This document shows positions 34,261-47,300 of a stretch of DNA of 64,000 nt, piece after piece (the first letter of the stretch is position 1; every line of letters begins with the position of its first letter). Below the pieces are notes generated by a model that did no database searches, was not told the origin of the DNA, and saw only the letters and a list, made by a program, of their open reading frames with translations. Made by a program: the position numbers and the translations under genes. Source of the DNA: Plasmodium coatneyi (Eukaryota > Apicomplexa > Aconoidasida > Haemosporida > Plasmodiidae); contig NC_033556.1 of the NCBI RefSeq assembly GCF_001680005.1, positions 806,001 to 870,000 of the forward strand, given 5' to 3'.

Positions 34261-34794
34261 TTGCACGGTGCAAAAAAAAAAAAAATGCACGTGTTGCACA
34301 ACCTATAAAAGTACATATACTTTATACCAAAATGTCCAAAAAATGGCAGATATATCCGAAAAAAAATGCATGGTTTGCAACACAAATTGGTTCTACAAGC
34401 CTTTATCAAAATAGTGCCCCTTCCATGGCAATGTACATTTTATACAATTCTTGTACAATTTCTCGCCTGCACTCATCTTTTTTGATTAGTGTGCAAAGTA
34501 CGTTTATTTCCATTTGCCTCTATTTGTTTTGCCGAAACTTTCATTCTTTACTTTAATTCATTCGCGCGCAGAGAATGAATGAACCATTGCGCTGCGTTCG
34601 TTCACCTTATATTATTAATAAAATTTATATGTGCGAGCTTTGTGTTTAAGCTCATTGTACAACAAAAGAGCAAACTAAAAATGCAGAATAAAAAAAGGGG
34701 GGTATGAATACAAGATTGGATATAATATACTCTGCGCAGTGTTGTACGTATTTATTTTATGGAATAAACGAAAAAAAAAAAGTAGGCCCTCCTT

Positions 34795-34930
34795 TTTCTT
34801 GACAATTTTTTTTTTGGCAATTTTTTCTGTAACAAATTTATTGGGGCATTTTTTGGACAATTTTTTTTTTTTTTGCAATTTTTTCTGTGTGACAAAATTT
34901 ATTTTAGTGCATTTTTTGGACAATTTTTTT
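34795..34930. repeat. AT-rich ~48-bp spacer repeat
   Basis: Two to three copies of the 'ggacaattttttttgcaatt' / 'tgtgacaaatttattttagt' unit. Confidence 0.75.
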
Positions 34931-35294
34931 TTGAAAAATATTGTACTTTAATTCGAATATAAACAGAAAGAGAAAGAACGCAGCTTTCCCCTTTCTCTTC
35001 TGTGAAGAACATTGTGTAATTTTGCACTTTTTATATGAACTGTGCATCTAACAGATGTGTAATATACGAAGGAGGGGGCGAAAACGTTCGCGGGAACCCT
35101 TCGCGCACAATTTTTGAAACACACTTTTCAAATGTCCATAATTGAATCGTAGAAAGAAAGAAAAAAAATTATTAAGATTAAAAAAATTACAAAGACAAAA
35201 ATTTGTAACAAAAAAATTTAATGAACATATTTTGGATCTTGGCTGGAAGAAACTTCCCAACAAATTAATGAACTGAAAGAAAACTTTTTTTTTT

Positions 35295-35336
35295 CACTTA
35301 TATTAATTACACATGAATTTAAACAATTTAACACAA
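35295..35336 (-). promoter_or_regulatory. Conserved 3'-flank motif of SICAvar genes
   Basis: The motif reads acttatattaattacacatg then aaacaatttaacacaaaa. It is 150-190 bases past the stop at 35485. Role inferred. Confidence 0.45.
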
Positions 35337-35484
35337 AAAAAAAAAAAAAAAAAAAAATATTTACTACACCCTAAACCCGGAATCTGCACTTTGGAACCTG
35401 TTCCTTAGGAACATCTTGCTGAGAAACATTTTCCATAGGAAGGTCATCCTTAGGAAAAAAGTCTTCCTCCCTAATCCCGGAATT

Positions 35485-38400
35485 TTAACTTGGAAACTGC
35501 TCCTTAGGAACAAAGTCTTCCTCCTTGAAACAGGAATCTGGACTTGGAACCTGTTCCGTAAGAACATTAACCCTAAACCCGGAATCTGAACTTGGAACCT
35601 GTTCCGTAGGGACATTAACCCCAGGAACCTCTTCCTTTGGAACATTTTCTTCTTTTATAAATTCGCTTCCCATGAATTCTTGAACCAAAATTTCAAAAAA
35701 GTCTTTCTTCTTCGAATGCAGGTCCCCTTTTTGACATTCGTCTAAGACTTCTAAATGAATATCAATAATCGTACGGTGACCGACACCACGGCGACCCACA
35801 GGGCGATAAACGCCCTGTTTTTTGGGCCTCTTCGTTCTTCCCGTTGGAAGAGATCTTGGTTGTCTGCATTCCTTTACTAAGGTATATTCATGTGGACCAT
35901 CATCCTGATCGTCCACACGATCAAGGAGTTGTTCTTCTAAAGAACGAAGACCAGATACTTGAGGAACTCTTCTGTAACGTTTTCTTTTTTTATCAAGGAA
36001 AAAATACTAAAAAAAAGAAGGGAAGAAAGGAAGAAAGAAAAGGGGGGGTAAGTAATTTTTAAAATGCGATATGTTGCTCTTAAAACAAGAATTATCATTA
36101 TAATATAAGTGCAAATCTTACATCTAATACAGGATGTGTTATTTATTTTTCTTTCTTTCTTTTTTTTTTTTTTTTTTTTTCTCCTTAAAGGAAGTGACCT
36201 TCCTTACTACCACGCCTAACAACATTCCTTCCTTCCATCCACCCCTAAGTGCACCATCCTGCACACTTCCCTTCCTTCAATTTTTTTTTTTTCTTTTTTT
36301 TTTATTTTTCTCTTAAAAATTTTTTTTTCTTACCTTCCAGAGGAGATAACTCATAACAGAAGTACCAATTAGAACAGGAATGGTAGGAAGGTATGGGGTA
36401 AGGCGATCAGAAGGGTCGATTTTGTTAACAAATGGAACAGCTGTAGGTAGTGATACTCTTGTTGTTGTTATTGTTTTTGTTGCTGGTGTTGATATTGCTC
36501 TTGTTGATGCTCCTGATGCTGATCCTGTTTGTGGTTTGCTTGGAGGTGCTGAACCTTGTGGTTTATTACCACCTTGTTGTGGTGGTCCCTGTGGTTTGCC
36601 CGGTGGTGGTGGACCTGCGTCTCCCTTAGAGCCGGTACCGGAAGAACCTGGATTCCAGGTTCCCGTACTGCCGGTACCCGAAGAACCTGGGTTCCACGTT
36701 CCAGTACTACCAGGACCAGAGGAACCAGGTTTCCAAGTTCCTGTGGAACCTGGTCCGGAGGAACCAGGAGACTGGTGTCCAGTACTACCAGGACCAGATA
36801 CTCCAGGGGTACCTAAGAAGGAAGTGAAAAGTGTAGTTCCAGTATTATCAAAAGTAGCGACATCTTGAATATTATATGGACCCTTGTGCACACACTTCTT
36901 TATTTTATTTTTTATTTTCTAATTTTTTACACTTTTTCCTTTTTTATATTTTATATTTTTTAATTCTTTTATTTTGTAATTTTTTACGTCCCAATTTTTT
37001 TGCACTTTTTTTACACTTTTTTCACTTTGTAATTTTTTTTATTTTTTACTTTTTTAATTTTTTAAACCGTACACCGGAGTATACACGTAGACAGGAAGTG
37101 TTCACTTTTTTTTTTTATCATTATTACCTGGCGTCACTTGAGGAGTAGGTTGAGTAGGTTCTACGGAAGGTTGTATAGCTGCAGAAAAAAATAAGACAGG
37201 AAGTGAGGTGGAGGGGGGGGTTATGTAATATGTTATTAGGACCATGGCAAATATCAAGATGCTATATACATCCGCGCGCACTGTAATGTGCATTTTTCTG
37301 GGAGTGTTAATTCTTCTTTTTTTTATTTTTACCTGGAGAATGAGGTGCCTGGGGTTGCTGAGCACCAGGGCCGGAGGAACCTGGATTTTGAGTTGGATCA
37401 GTTGTTATACCTGTACCTGAAGTTGTGAGAACAGTGTTATCAGGATTTTCCAGTGTTACTGCAGTTCCATAATTTTTCAATATTCTCTGGATGAGTTCGT
37501 TCTCCTCATCCTTATCATTAAGACCCGTCTTTGCTCCTAAGGATTTGGCAGATGTACACCCTGCAGTTATATGGACACTACTGGGACCACCCTGAGTATT
37601 AGTTTTCTCAGCACTATCCTTACATGCACTTTCCTCATCATCCTTCTTACCTGGTTTAGTTGAGTGAGTTCCCTCCGTGCCAGGTTCTGCTGCTGCAGGT
37701 GCGAACTTCGGAGGATCCCTTGATGGTGCCGGTTTCTCATCTGGAGGGTCTATATTGACTAATTTCCGTAATTCCTTTGATCGACCTCCTTTCAATAGGT
37801 CTATAATTCTTCCATTAGAGCAATCTCCATTTTGTTGCTCTTCCTCCTTTCTTTTCTCCTCTTCTGTACACTCCATCCATGCCATTACTTCCGTCAGCTC
37901 GGTAATACCACCGTCCTTCTTTTTTTCTTTCTTTAACCAATTTTCTACTGTTTCTCTGATTAACCCTTCTTCACTTGTTATATCTGTCGTTTTAACCCAG
38001 GCGCATTCCATCCCAGCATCCTTCTTCGGAAACTTTGCTGCTTTTCCTTCCATCGAACTTGCTATGACATCTATAATTTTCTGAGCTCCACACTTATTCC
38101 CTAAAATTCTTAATATAACTCTATTCCCTATTATACACTTTAGGTACTGCCTCCACCCATCCTCCTTTTTCCCTTTTTCGTATTTCCAGTCTTTATCATT
38201 CCTGTTCCTTCCTTCCATCCAATAGATTATTTTTACTAATCTTTTGCATATTCTTTTCATTTGATCTGTTTTGTTATTATCCGTTTTGTGCTGTAAACTT
38301 CCACATATTTGCGGTATATTTGTCCCCCGTTCCTTCATGTTCATATAATCCTTCAGTTCGTCTAACAGTCTATTCACATCATCCTCCATTTTTCTCTTAA

Positions 38401-41400
38401 CTCCATCCTGAAAATAAAGGAAAGGAGGAAGAAATAGACATATAAAACATACAGATTTATTCTTATTCCTTCATACATGTAGTCCTAATGGAATGCTCCT
38501 CCCTTTTTCCATTATATATATTGTCTAAATTGTCTATTTCTTTAAATATATTCTTTTAATTGGTCCTTTTCCTTATTTTTATTTCTTTCCTTTTCATTTT
38601 TTTCCTTTTCTTCCTCCTTGTATGCACCGCTCCGGGTGAACATAGAGTGTTGCCCCTTCTCCAATTTCACCAACTTTCATATTAACCCAGATTCAGGTTT
38701 GTTCCCCTTGTCAGGTTTGTCCCCCTTGTCAGGTTTACCACCTGCTTGATTCGCCGCCATCCGAATAGTTTCTCCTAACAAGCAGGAGCCTCTCTAAAAT
38801 TCGTCACAGTTTGGTTTGTCTACGATATTTCCCCTTTCAAAAACACCCTTCATTTCTTAAACATCAGGCCATAAATCCTGAACCCGAAACCAGAAATCCA
38901 ATTCCTAAACCCCAAAAACATAAAAACGAAACTCCAAAACCCGAACCTTAAATCCTAAAACATAAATCCTAAACCCTAAATCCTAAACCTTAAATCCTAA
39001 ACCCTAAACCCTGAAAAGTAAAACCTGAAACCTAAACCCTGAAAAGTAAACCCTGAAACCTAAACCCTGAAAAGTAAACCCTGAAACCTAAACCCTGAAC
39101 CCTAAACCCTAAAATCTAAACACTAAACCCGAAAACTAAACAATGAACCCATAACCCTAAATCCTAAAACCCTAAACCATGATCCCTAAATCCTAGAATG
39201 TGAACACTAAAAGGTGCACCTTGAAAACCTATAAATAAAACCATAAACCCTCAACCCAAAATCCTAAACACTAATGACAAATTCCCCTTCCTTAGACCCT
39301 GAATCCTAAACTCTGAAGCTAAAACCCTGAATCCTAAAACATTGCCATGAACCCTAAACCCTAAACCCTCAAACGTAAATGATGAAGCCTAAAGCATAAA
39401 CCCAGAACCCTAAACACTAAACCCTGAATCCTGAACCCTGAAACCGAAAACCTAAAATCTGATTAATAAAAACTAAACCCTGAACACCAAAACCTAAATC
39501 CTGAAACCTCAACCCTGAACCCTGAACCCTGAACCCTCAACCTTAAAACCAAAGTCTTGAACACTAAACCCGGAACCCAGAACCCCTAAACACTAAACCC
39601 TAAATCTTAAACACTAAACCTTGAATCCTAAACCCTGAACCCTAAACCCTGAATCCTAAAACCTAAACATTAAACCCTGGATCCTAAAAGCTGAAGCCTA
39701 AACCCTAAAACCCTGAAGCCTAAACCCTAAAACCCTGGAGCCTAAACCCTAAAACCCTGAACCCACTCTTTTTTTTTTTTTTTTTTTCTATTCCTTTATT
39801 TTAATTGATTCTTCTCTTTTTTGGTTTCAACTTTTTTATTTTTAGAATTATATTATTAGTATATATGGGTGCGTGCTTTGTCCTAATTCTTTTTTCTTCT
39901 CGTTTGAATATATAAGCCTATGTGTTCGGCCTTATTCTTTTTTCTTTTCCGCTTTTCTTTCCTTTTCTTCTTTTTGTTTTTTACTTAACCTTCCTTCTTT
40001 ACTCCCTTAAACTTTCATTCTCCTTACACCTTAAACCTTCCTTCTCCTTACACCTTAAGCCTTCCTTTTTCCTTCCTCCTTAAACCTTCCTTCTTTACAT
40101 GTTTTCTTCTTTTTCTTCTTTTTCTTTTAAAAAATATCATAACACTGCACACCGAACTTCTTCTTTACCTGGTCTAATTGTCCATTCGACGTCCACACTT
40201 TCTGCTTTTGTTCCTCCCATGCACTATTCAGTTGTGTCCTCATCTGTTCTCTCTTTTGTTCTATTTCCTGACTCGATCCAGAGGAGCATGGATCAGATGG
40301 TGCTTGAGGAGTATCTTCTTGCTTTGCAGGGGTGGTTACCGGTGATGATGCTTGGAGCTGGGGTGGTGGAGTCCCCTCGCCTGTGGTAAGGTCGCTTCTA
40401 GCAACACCCACCAAAGCTTGCTGATCCCTTTTTTCCTTTTCTCGCATATTTTTTTCAAACAGTTCCTTCAAATTTTTCTGTACCACTTGGTATACATTCT
40501 TCTCCCAATCTGCACTTCCCCCCTTTTTTTCTTCCTCTATCATTTTTAATGTATCCTCCAAATCCTTGTTATCCCACTTATCTCCATCCTTAACTAATTG
40601 GTCTAACTCATCTTTACTAACGCCAAATACTTTTCTCAAATTTTCCTCATTCTCCACTGTATTGGGGGACATGGACACTTGCCCCTTCTTCGGTGTGCTA
40701 CATTTCGCCCCTTGCGTTTTCCTGGTCTCCAGATTAACTATACCCGCTTTCACATAAGTACTTTTCCCATCTTGTTTCTTTTGCTCTGCCCATTGTTCTA
40801 TTTGCTTCCAAAGGAATTTTCCCCCAATACTCATATTCATAAAATCCAATCCTGCACATTTCTTATGGACATCCTGCATTGTACTCATACCTCCCCAGCC
40901 TTTTAAAGCATTTAAAACAGTTTCTGCAACTTTATGCCTACTACAGTGACCCCCCAACCATTTTATCATAATTATTCTTCCTACTATACATCTGAAATAG
41001 GAATCAATCTGCTCATGGCTTGGAGTACTTTTTATTCCTTGTATATTATGATACTCTGCTATTCTTATTCCATTAATGTATAATAATATTTTTACCATTG
41101 TTTTACATAATTCTTTGTCTTGGGTAGTGAAATTTTTCTTCTCCCCGTCTTCCACTTCTCCACTACATAGTTGGGCAATTAACGTCAAACCACTGTACAC
41201 ATTCTTCATGGCATCCTCAAATATTTGCTCCAAGTCATTCCATATTTTATCCTACAAATAGCACAATAGAAACATATGATTATGTATACACATTGCATAT
41301 ATAATACACGCCGTCCCTCATATATTCCATCATTCACATAGGAATATTCGACCTTTATATATTTACTTTTTCCTTTCAAAAACAATGAATATTACATAAT

Positions 41401-41473
41401 CCCCTGAGGTCTTGTATTTTTTCACTTTTATCCATTCTACTAAAAACTCCGTAAAATACTTGAAGTCCTCCAT
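35485..41473 (-). CDS. SICAvar: SICAvar variant antigen, complete 6-exon gene
   Basis: Exons on the minus strand: 41473-41396, 41251-40169, 38407-37333, 37178-37128, 36812-36334, 36006-35485 (TAA). Phases 0, 0, 1, 1, 0 fit; about 1095 residues. Exon 1 (MEDFKYFTEFLVEW…) has no signal peptide. Exon 2 (27-387) and exon 3 (388-745) are alpha-type domains (YFRCIVGRIIMIKWLGGHC; YLKCIIGNRVILRILGNKCG; CSNGRIIDLLKGGRSKELRKL). Exon 4 is a 17-residue Pro/Thr/Gln mini exon. Exon 5 has GSTGTWNPGSSGP repeats, then GPPPPGKPQGPPQQGGNKPQ and a membrane segment (LPTIPVLIGTSVMSYLLWK). Exon 6 is SICA_C (TIIDIHLEVLDECQKGD) with four tail repeats. For exon 2 the donor CAG|GTAAAG was preferred by consensus and phase. 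Intron 2 (1761 bases) is heptad-filled. Same exon plan as the gene at 28076. Confidence 0.88.
38620..38750. repeat. Decayed hairpin and 'cttgtcaggttt' repeats in intron
   Basis: tgcaccgctccgggtgaaca followed by 'ccccttgtcaggtttgtccc' repeats. Same position in the long intron as 25219-25550. Confidence 0.7.
38870..39770. repeat. Telomere-like heptad array in SICAvar intron 2
   Basis: About 0.9 kb of CCCTAAA / CCCTGAA variants, same orientation and same intron as in the gene at 28076. A short 22-base higher-order unit (ctgaaaagtaaaccctgaaa) repeats at 39005-39085. Confidence 0.92.
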
Positions 41474-42187
41474 GTTGACAACCTTCCTTTATTATTATAT
41501 GATTCATTGTTATATTAAGGAATTATACATTACTAAGAATTTTATGAACTCATCAAGGGAAGATTTTTCCTGTTCTTTCTGTTTTTTCCTTCCTTCCCTG
41601 TCCACAGTTATTCCTTCTTCCTTACTTTGTTTTTACATCTGTGAACAAAAAAAAAAAGAAAAATTCTGCCACATGCGCCCTTTCCTATCTTCCTCTCTTT
41701 TTTTTTCTCCTTTAATCCTCTTTTCTTTTTTTTTTTTCTTCTAATATTAATTTTTTTTTGTTTTTTTTTTTCCTTTTTTAAAAATTTTTCTTTTCCTTTG
41801 AAAAAGAAAAAAATTTTCACTTCTCCTTCCTTTATGCATTGCACTTTCCTAAGAAGAAAAGAAAAAGAGAAAGAAAACACAACCATTGCCTCCTTCCTTT
41901 TCGTATACATTCTACCTATGTACTCCCCTTTTTTTTGCATTTTCTTTTATGCACTACATTCTTCCTATGGAAGAAAGAAGGAAGAAGGAGGGAAGGAATT
42001 ACGTTCCTGCGTTCTTTTCTTCTTTTTTTTGTTTTATTTTTTTCCTTTTTCCCTTCCATTCCCTTTAAAAAATAAGAAGAACACATGGTAGAACTTGTTT
42101 GTTTGTTTGTTTTTTTAAAGAAAAATGAATAATTAAGAAAAAAAGAAAAGAAAAAATAAAATAAAGAAGGGTATTGAGTAAGGGAAC
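41474..42187. other. SICAvar upstream / KIR 3' spacer
   Basis: No gene seen. Near-copy of 9740-10300: 'ctgtccacagttattccttc', pyrimidine tracts, 'ttcctttatgcattgcactt', 'ccattgcctccttccttttc'. Presumed SICAvar promoter region. Confidence 0.65.
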
Positions 42188-44359
42188 TTATCTAATATAG
42201 GGGACAGAATATTCTGTAGAATTATCATCCTCCTCCTCCGTTAAGTCAGGTTCTGAATCTACTGTTGTTGCGTTGTATGCTGAGGAAGAATCATATTCAT
42301 TCTCCTTATTTAACCTGCGTACTAATGAACTTCTTTTTCTTCTACTTTTATTATTGCTGCTCCTTCCTCCTCCTCCAAAGAAAGTGTTACGTAAGTCGGA
42401 AAATATAGAAGTATACTGAGAAAAAAAAGAAAAAAGATGAAAGAGAAAGGAGTTAAAATATGTGCTGAATGAATATATGTACATTACTGCTCGTTTTATA
42501 CATTCATTTTAATTTAGCATTCCATTTTTTTTTTTTCTACATTCATTGTAACGTTCATTTTTTTTACATTTATTTTATGCATTCACTTTAACATTTATTA
42601 TATGCACTCTTTTTTTACATAGACAGCAAATATTAATAAGTGTTATTATACATATTCCTGTGTTAGGTATACTTACCTTATATAGATAGAAAGCAAGTGC
42701 TGGTAATACTACTCCTGCAACGCCAGCAGCAGCACCGCCACCAATAGTGCTACTGTCCACTCCGGAAGAGGCAGAAGCAGATGGTAATTGTTGTTGTTGT
42801 TGTTTCTGCTGAAGCTGTAGTTGGCTACCACCCCCATCAGAACCTCCTCTTCCTTCATCACCAGAGACACCATCTACCACGGCGTCGCCAAGGTCGAAGT
42901 CGTCCCCGGCAGAAGGTTTTTTTGGTGTTGCGGTAGGCTTTTTTCCTTCCTTATCTGGAACTAAAAAATAAATAAAAAAAGAAGGTTTCAATGTAATCTT
43001 TTTTCATCTTTTTCTTTTTTTCCTTTTCTTTTTTTTTTCTTCTAATATTAATTTCTCTTTTTTTTTCCATCCCTCCTTAAGAAGGAACTTTCTCATTCCT
43101 TCCTTTTTTCTTCCCCTTTAAACTTCCTTTCTTTATTTTATTTTCCCCTTTAAACTTCCTTTCTTTCTTTTCTTTTCCTCTTTAAAATTCTTTCTTTTCC
43201 CCCTTTAAACCCTTAAGGTTACTTTAAAAGGTAAAGTAACTTTATTTAAGCTGTCTTTCCCTTATTTGATGTGTAGTTACTTTATTTAAGATGTCATCCC
43301 TTTTATTTTAAGATGTCGTTTCTTTTACTTTCAGATGTAGTTTTACACTACTTAAGGTGTGTATATATAGTTTTTTTCACTCTATAACATACATACCTGT
43401 ACTAAGTGCTGGACCTGGTGGTCTAACTTCTGGTCCATGTGCTTCATGTTGTCCAGGTCCTGAAGATGCACTTAGGCGAGTTACTTCTTCCCCTGAGAGG
43501 GTTTCACTCGTTAAAGTATTTTCTGTATGTTGTTCTGTACAAGCGATTGCTTTAGGGCATGTTAATGGCTGTGGTGGCCCATATTCCTTCCCCTCCGGTT
43601 TTTTTTTTTTAAATTCGGTACAATATTTATCATTGCCAGTGGTTTCGCACTTTCCACTTAATGTTTTATATGTTGTTTGTGCTGTACATAAGGACTTCTT
43701 GTATTCTAAACTGCTGCAATATTTATTGCGCTCCTGTCCATTTTGTAATTTCCTATAGTTATAATAATAATCGAATAGTGTTTTGCCCTGCCCGAAACGT
43801 TCTTTGGTAATATCATCATACAAATTGGTGCACCCACATGTGCCCGCGGAACCTTCGAGTTTAGGGTAAATTTCCCTCATAACCATTGAGCGACGGTCTC
43901 CTAATTTATCTCCTAACCAAAAATAAAAGAAGCTATAACGGTCACTATTGGACAAAGAAACGAACTCCCCTTCCCCTGTGCTGTTACATGCTACACAGTA
44001 GTTCCTTACGATTCTGTCGGCCAAATTCCCATTATTAATATAATACCTTTTTAATAATTCTTCTACCTTCTGTTTTAAATTTCTATGGTTCTGCCAGTTC
44101 CCCCCAAGTACGCAACTTGTTCGCCCTACTCCTTTGTCTAATGCACCATACATTTTCTCTGAGGGTAATTTATTGGTGTCAGCCTGATAAAAGTAAAATG
44201 AACGAAGAATGGAGTATATATAAATGGGTGTTCTTATACATTCCTAATTTATAATTTACTGTACTATGCACAAATTACTATATATACATCATATATATAA
44301 ATGTCCATGTTGTAAAGAAGGAAGGGATGGACCTTTAGTGTGTTTACCGGTTGAACCAT
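42188..44359 (-). CDS. kir: KIR protein, single PIR module with CD99-like segment
   Basis: Exons on the minus strand: 44359-44348 (MVQP), 44183-43397, 42960-42677, 42415-42188 (TAA). Phases 0, 1, 0 fit; about 436 residues. Exon 2 (5-266) is the PIR module (NKLPSEKMY, NYCVACN, SFFYFWLGDKL, SMVMREIYPKLEG, FDYYYNYRKL, KYCTEFKKK, PLTCP) and ends in a Gly/Pro-rich linker. Exon 3 holds the CD99-like segment, a Gln-rich run and a membrane segment (GVAGVVLPALAFYLYK). Exon 4 is the cytoplasmic tail (RRKRSSLVRRLNKENEYDSSS … YSVPYIR). Exons 3 and 4 are close copies of those of the KIR at 13922, while the PIR module has diverged more, which suggests exchange of 3' halves between loci. The 12-base first exon is short but typical for this set (4-13 residues). 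Confidence 0.88.
42824..42946 (-). other. CD99-like mimic segment
   Basis: About 41 residues: GKKPTATPKKPSAGDDFDL, DAVVDG, then VSGDEGRGGSDGGGS. It agrees with my memory of primate CD99 even more closely than the copy at 11710 (DAVVDG instead of DTVVDG). Confidence 0.82.
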
Positions 44360-47300
44360 TTTCTGTATATATTCCTTTCTACATAAGAAATTTCTAATGA
44401 AGTTCTTTTCTACTTATTCATGAAGGATTATACATATGTGTGTGAGATTTTTCACTTTATATATTCCAAGTTAGGGAGTTCCTCAGTGGGAGATGTATAT
44501 ATATATCAAACTTTTGTACTCTTCTTTTTTCTTAATTTTGTGCATTCCTTCACTTTCCAATTATGATTACACACACTACATACGTACGTGTTAAATCATT
44601 AGGAACATTTAATTAAGGTAAGAAAAAGAACGAGGATGAACGAACTGAAAATAGAGGAATAATAATAAAGGAAGGTTAAATTCTTTATACACCCTGTATC
44701 TATGCATTATATTTCTAAACTGTGTACGCCTGCTCGAAATATTCCATTATTATGTACACTTCTCTCTTATTATGTATATAAGCACATCTTTATTTTTCTA
44801 TTTGACGAAAATTTAACCCATGTATTACATACTTTTATGCTTTATTGTTATGTTTAAAGGGGAGTTAATTGAAAAATTGTTAATACATGCACGTATTGCA
44901 TAATTCAATCCAAAAAAAAAGGAGCACACTCTTCCCTATACCCTTTCTTCCTTTTCGGAATGTGCACATTCGTCTATATGCTCAGGGAAGAGTGCACATT
45001 TACAGAAGAAATAAGAGGAGTGCAATACAAATATATATACTCATTTTGTTCAGAAGTGAAAAAGGTATGTGTATACTCACAATACAAATAGAGAAAAGAA
45101 GTGTATAATGCAAAGATGCATATTATGCTCACATATTTTGTTCAAAAGTGAAAATTTTGTGTGCGCACATCCCATGTAGTGGTAGTAGTAGTTTATTGAG
45201 AAAGGGAAGCAGCTGCCCTTCACTTCCACCTTCCTCTCCTCTTCCTTCCATTCATGATCGGCTTGTTGTAACAATAATTTTCACTTTCCCTTCCCCCCTC
45301 TTTTGTTCCTTATACCTTTTTCTAATAAGTACACTATAAACAGTTTAAGCAGAATATATATATTATGCTATTTGTGTTTTTCTTCCTTATTTCCTTCAAT
45401 CTATGCTATATTTCACAACTTACTTTATTCTTCCGTCCATCCTTCATCTGAGTGCACTACACATAGTTTATTTATATATACACAGAACGTTGTGCACATT
45501 AAGGGAGGGGGGAGTAGCTTCCCCCTTTTCTTACATTATTCCTTATGGATTAACGTGCCAGGTTTCTCCTATCCCTATCTGCCTTAAAAGGGGGGGGAAT
45601 CTATTACAGCACATTCCTGCCGGAGGAGGTTTATTAGTCGGTCCCTCCTGATGAACACTTAGTGAATTGTCCCTTCAGAATAAAGTCCCTTATATGAACC
45701 TCATGAGCAGAATTAGTCCCCTTAGAAAATTTTCTACTACACTTTTTTTCCATGGAAATATGTAAATTATGTGTTCACATACTTTTAAAGAAATATCCTC
45801 CAAGAACTCGTATACTAATCTTTTCTTAGATGGTAAATATGAGGTTCCCATAAGGGAAGGGGCGAGAACATAATTCATGTGTAGGGCGGGGGGGTAGACA
45901 CACACAGTACAATTATAAGGAATTTTCCTTTGGAAATGTCCAACATATATATATTGCAGTGGCTGCCATGGGTGCGTACAATAATTCATTAGAGTGTTTA
46001 TGTTGAACTAGGAACATTATGTTCCTAGTGCGGAACATTGTCAGATGCACTCAAAGGGCATATGGTCCACATACCATGAGGAGGGTGGTATGTTGGCGGC
46101 AGGTGCATAGAACCACCCTGCTTTGTTCCTATAGGACACATTGCGCACGTCCTACAATATGTACACATTTATACAGTGCTATGGGCAATGCGCATATACA
46201 CACAGTTAAGTAACAGTGCAGCTGCTCTGTAGAAACAATATAGTCATGTGCACTCCCCCCTGGTAGCAGAGACACATGCTCATATTGCTCCCTCCGAGTG
46301 TGAATTATATGTTGCACATGGGGAAAAGAGTGTGCTCATGGCACTTACGTACGTTCATAAATAATATAGCAGCAGGAAGAATATTCCTGCCTCCCGAAGC
46401 AATTGCTGTAGTAAAGGGGATCCCTCGTACATTGCACAAATCGACTGCTAAATGGTCTATATTAGTTATGTCCTAACGGAGGGGAGGGGCAATATAATTA
46501 GAAAGTATGGCATCATAAATTGAATTTTCCCCGCACACATTACTATAAAGGTATTCATATAAACAGTTCTATAGGATACATGTGACAGAATGAAAAAGGA
46601 TAAATAGTTGTCAATGTGCATAATACTATCATACACGTGCGGAATGTACCACTTCGTTCGTGCAGAACACTAGTACGTTGAGCTTCTACTCCTATGAAAT
46701 ATTTTGTCCATAAATTTCCCCACAACTATGAGCAATATGAGGCAACATGCACAGATGTTCCTGTTACGTAAAGGGGGGAGGGAAGGAATAATGTCCAAGT
46801 TGCGCCTAACATTGTAGGTTGCGTCCAATATGGCAGATTACTAACAACAACAACAATTGCAATCATTGTACTCATTGCAGTGATAGGAACAGCAATAATG
46901 TCAATCGCAACAACAATAATAATGGTAGCAAACAACATTTGCAGTAGTGATCCAACATGGCACTACGTATATATGTTGATAGTTGTACTGAACTTAGGGA
47001 TCTGACCTCCCATTATATTTCCATTTTTCTTTACATATATATATATTCACTAGTCCTTTAATTACGGTATTTATGGACTTTGTTCAAATAGGGAAAAAAG
47101 GCATGCGAACGAAGGAAAAAGGAAAATATATTCGTGTATACAATTTACGTGTAAAGTGCACTCATTTTATTTATTATTCATGACCATGCACTATAATAAA
47201 ATAACTTCCTTAAAGGGAACAATAACAATACATATGTATGATGATTCCATATATACATTCTAGCAGAATACACATAAAATATAGGAACGTGGGTAGGAAC

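Larger units (their letters stand above)
31188..35484. other. Long gene-free spacer
   Basis: No gene seen. It contains AT-rich KIR upstream DNA (31190-32500), two hairpin/poly-C elements (32527-32590, 33058-33120), CCTTCC/ACCACCCCTAACAA repeats (32640-33800), a G+C-richer island (33815-34060), degenerate tandem repeats (34062-34260), a copy of the 21100-21560 segment (34300-34760), AT spacer repeats (34795-34930) and the SICAvar 3' motif (35295-35336). A plus-strand KIR is expected here by the module order but is absent. Confidence 0.7.

Noticed and set aside
36380..36868. Pro/Glu/Gly-rich frame on the plus strand
   Set aside because: Antisense shadow of the SICAvar Gly/Ser repeat exon 36812-36334. 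The same shadow appears at 52594-52869.
41608..41940. Lys-rich open frame on the minus strand between SICAvar and KIR
   Set aside because: Purine-tract translation. The equivalent region at 9916-10524 gives similar but non-homologous frames, so coding is not conserved.
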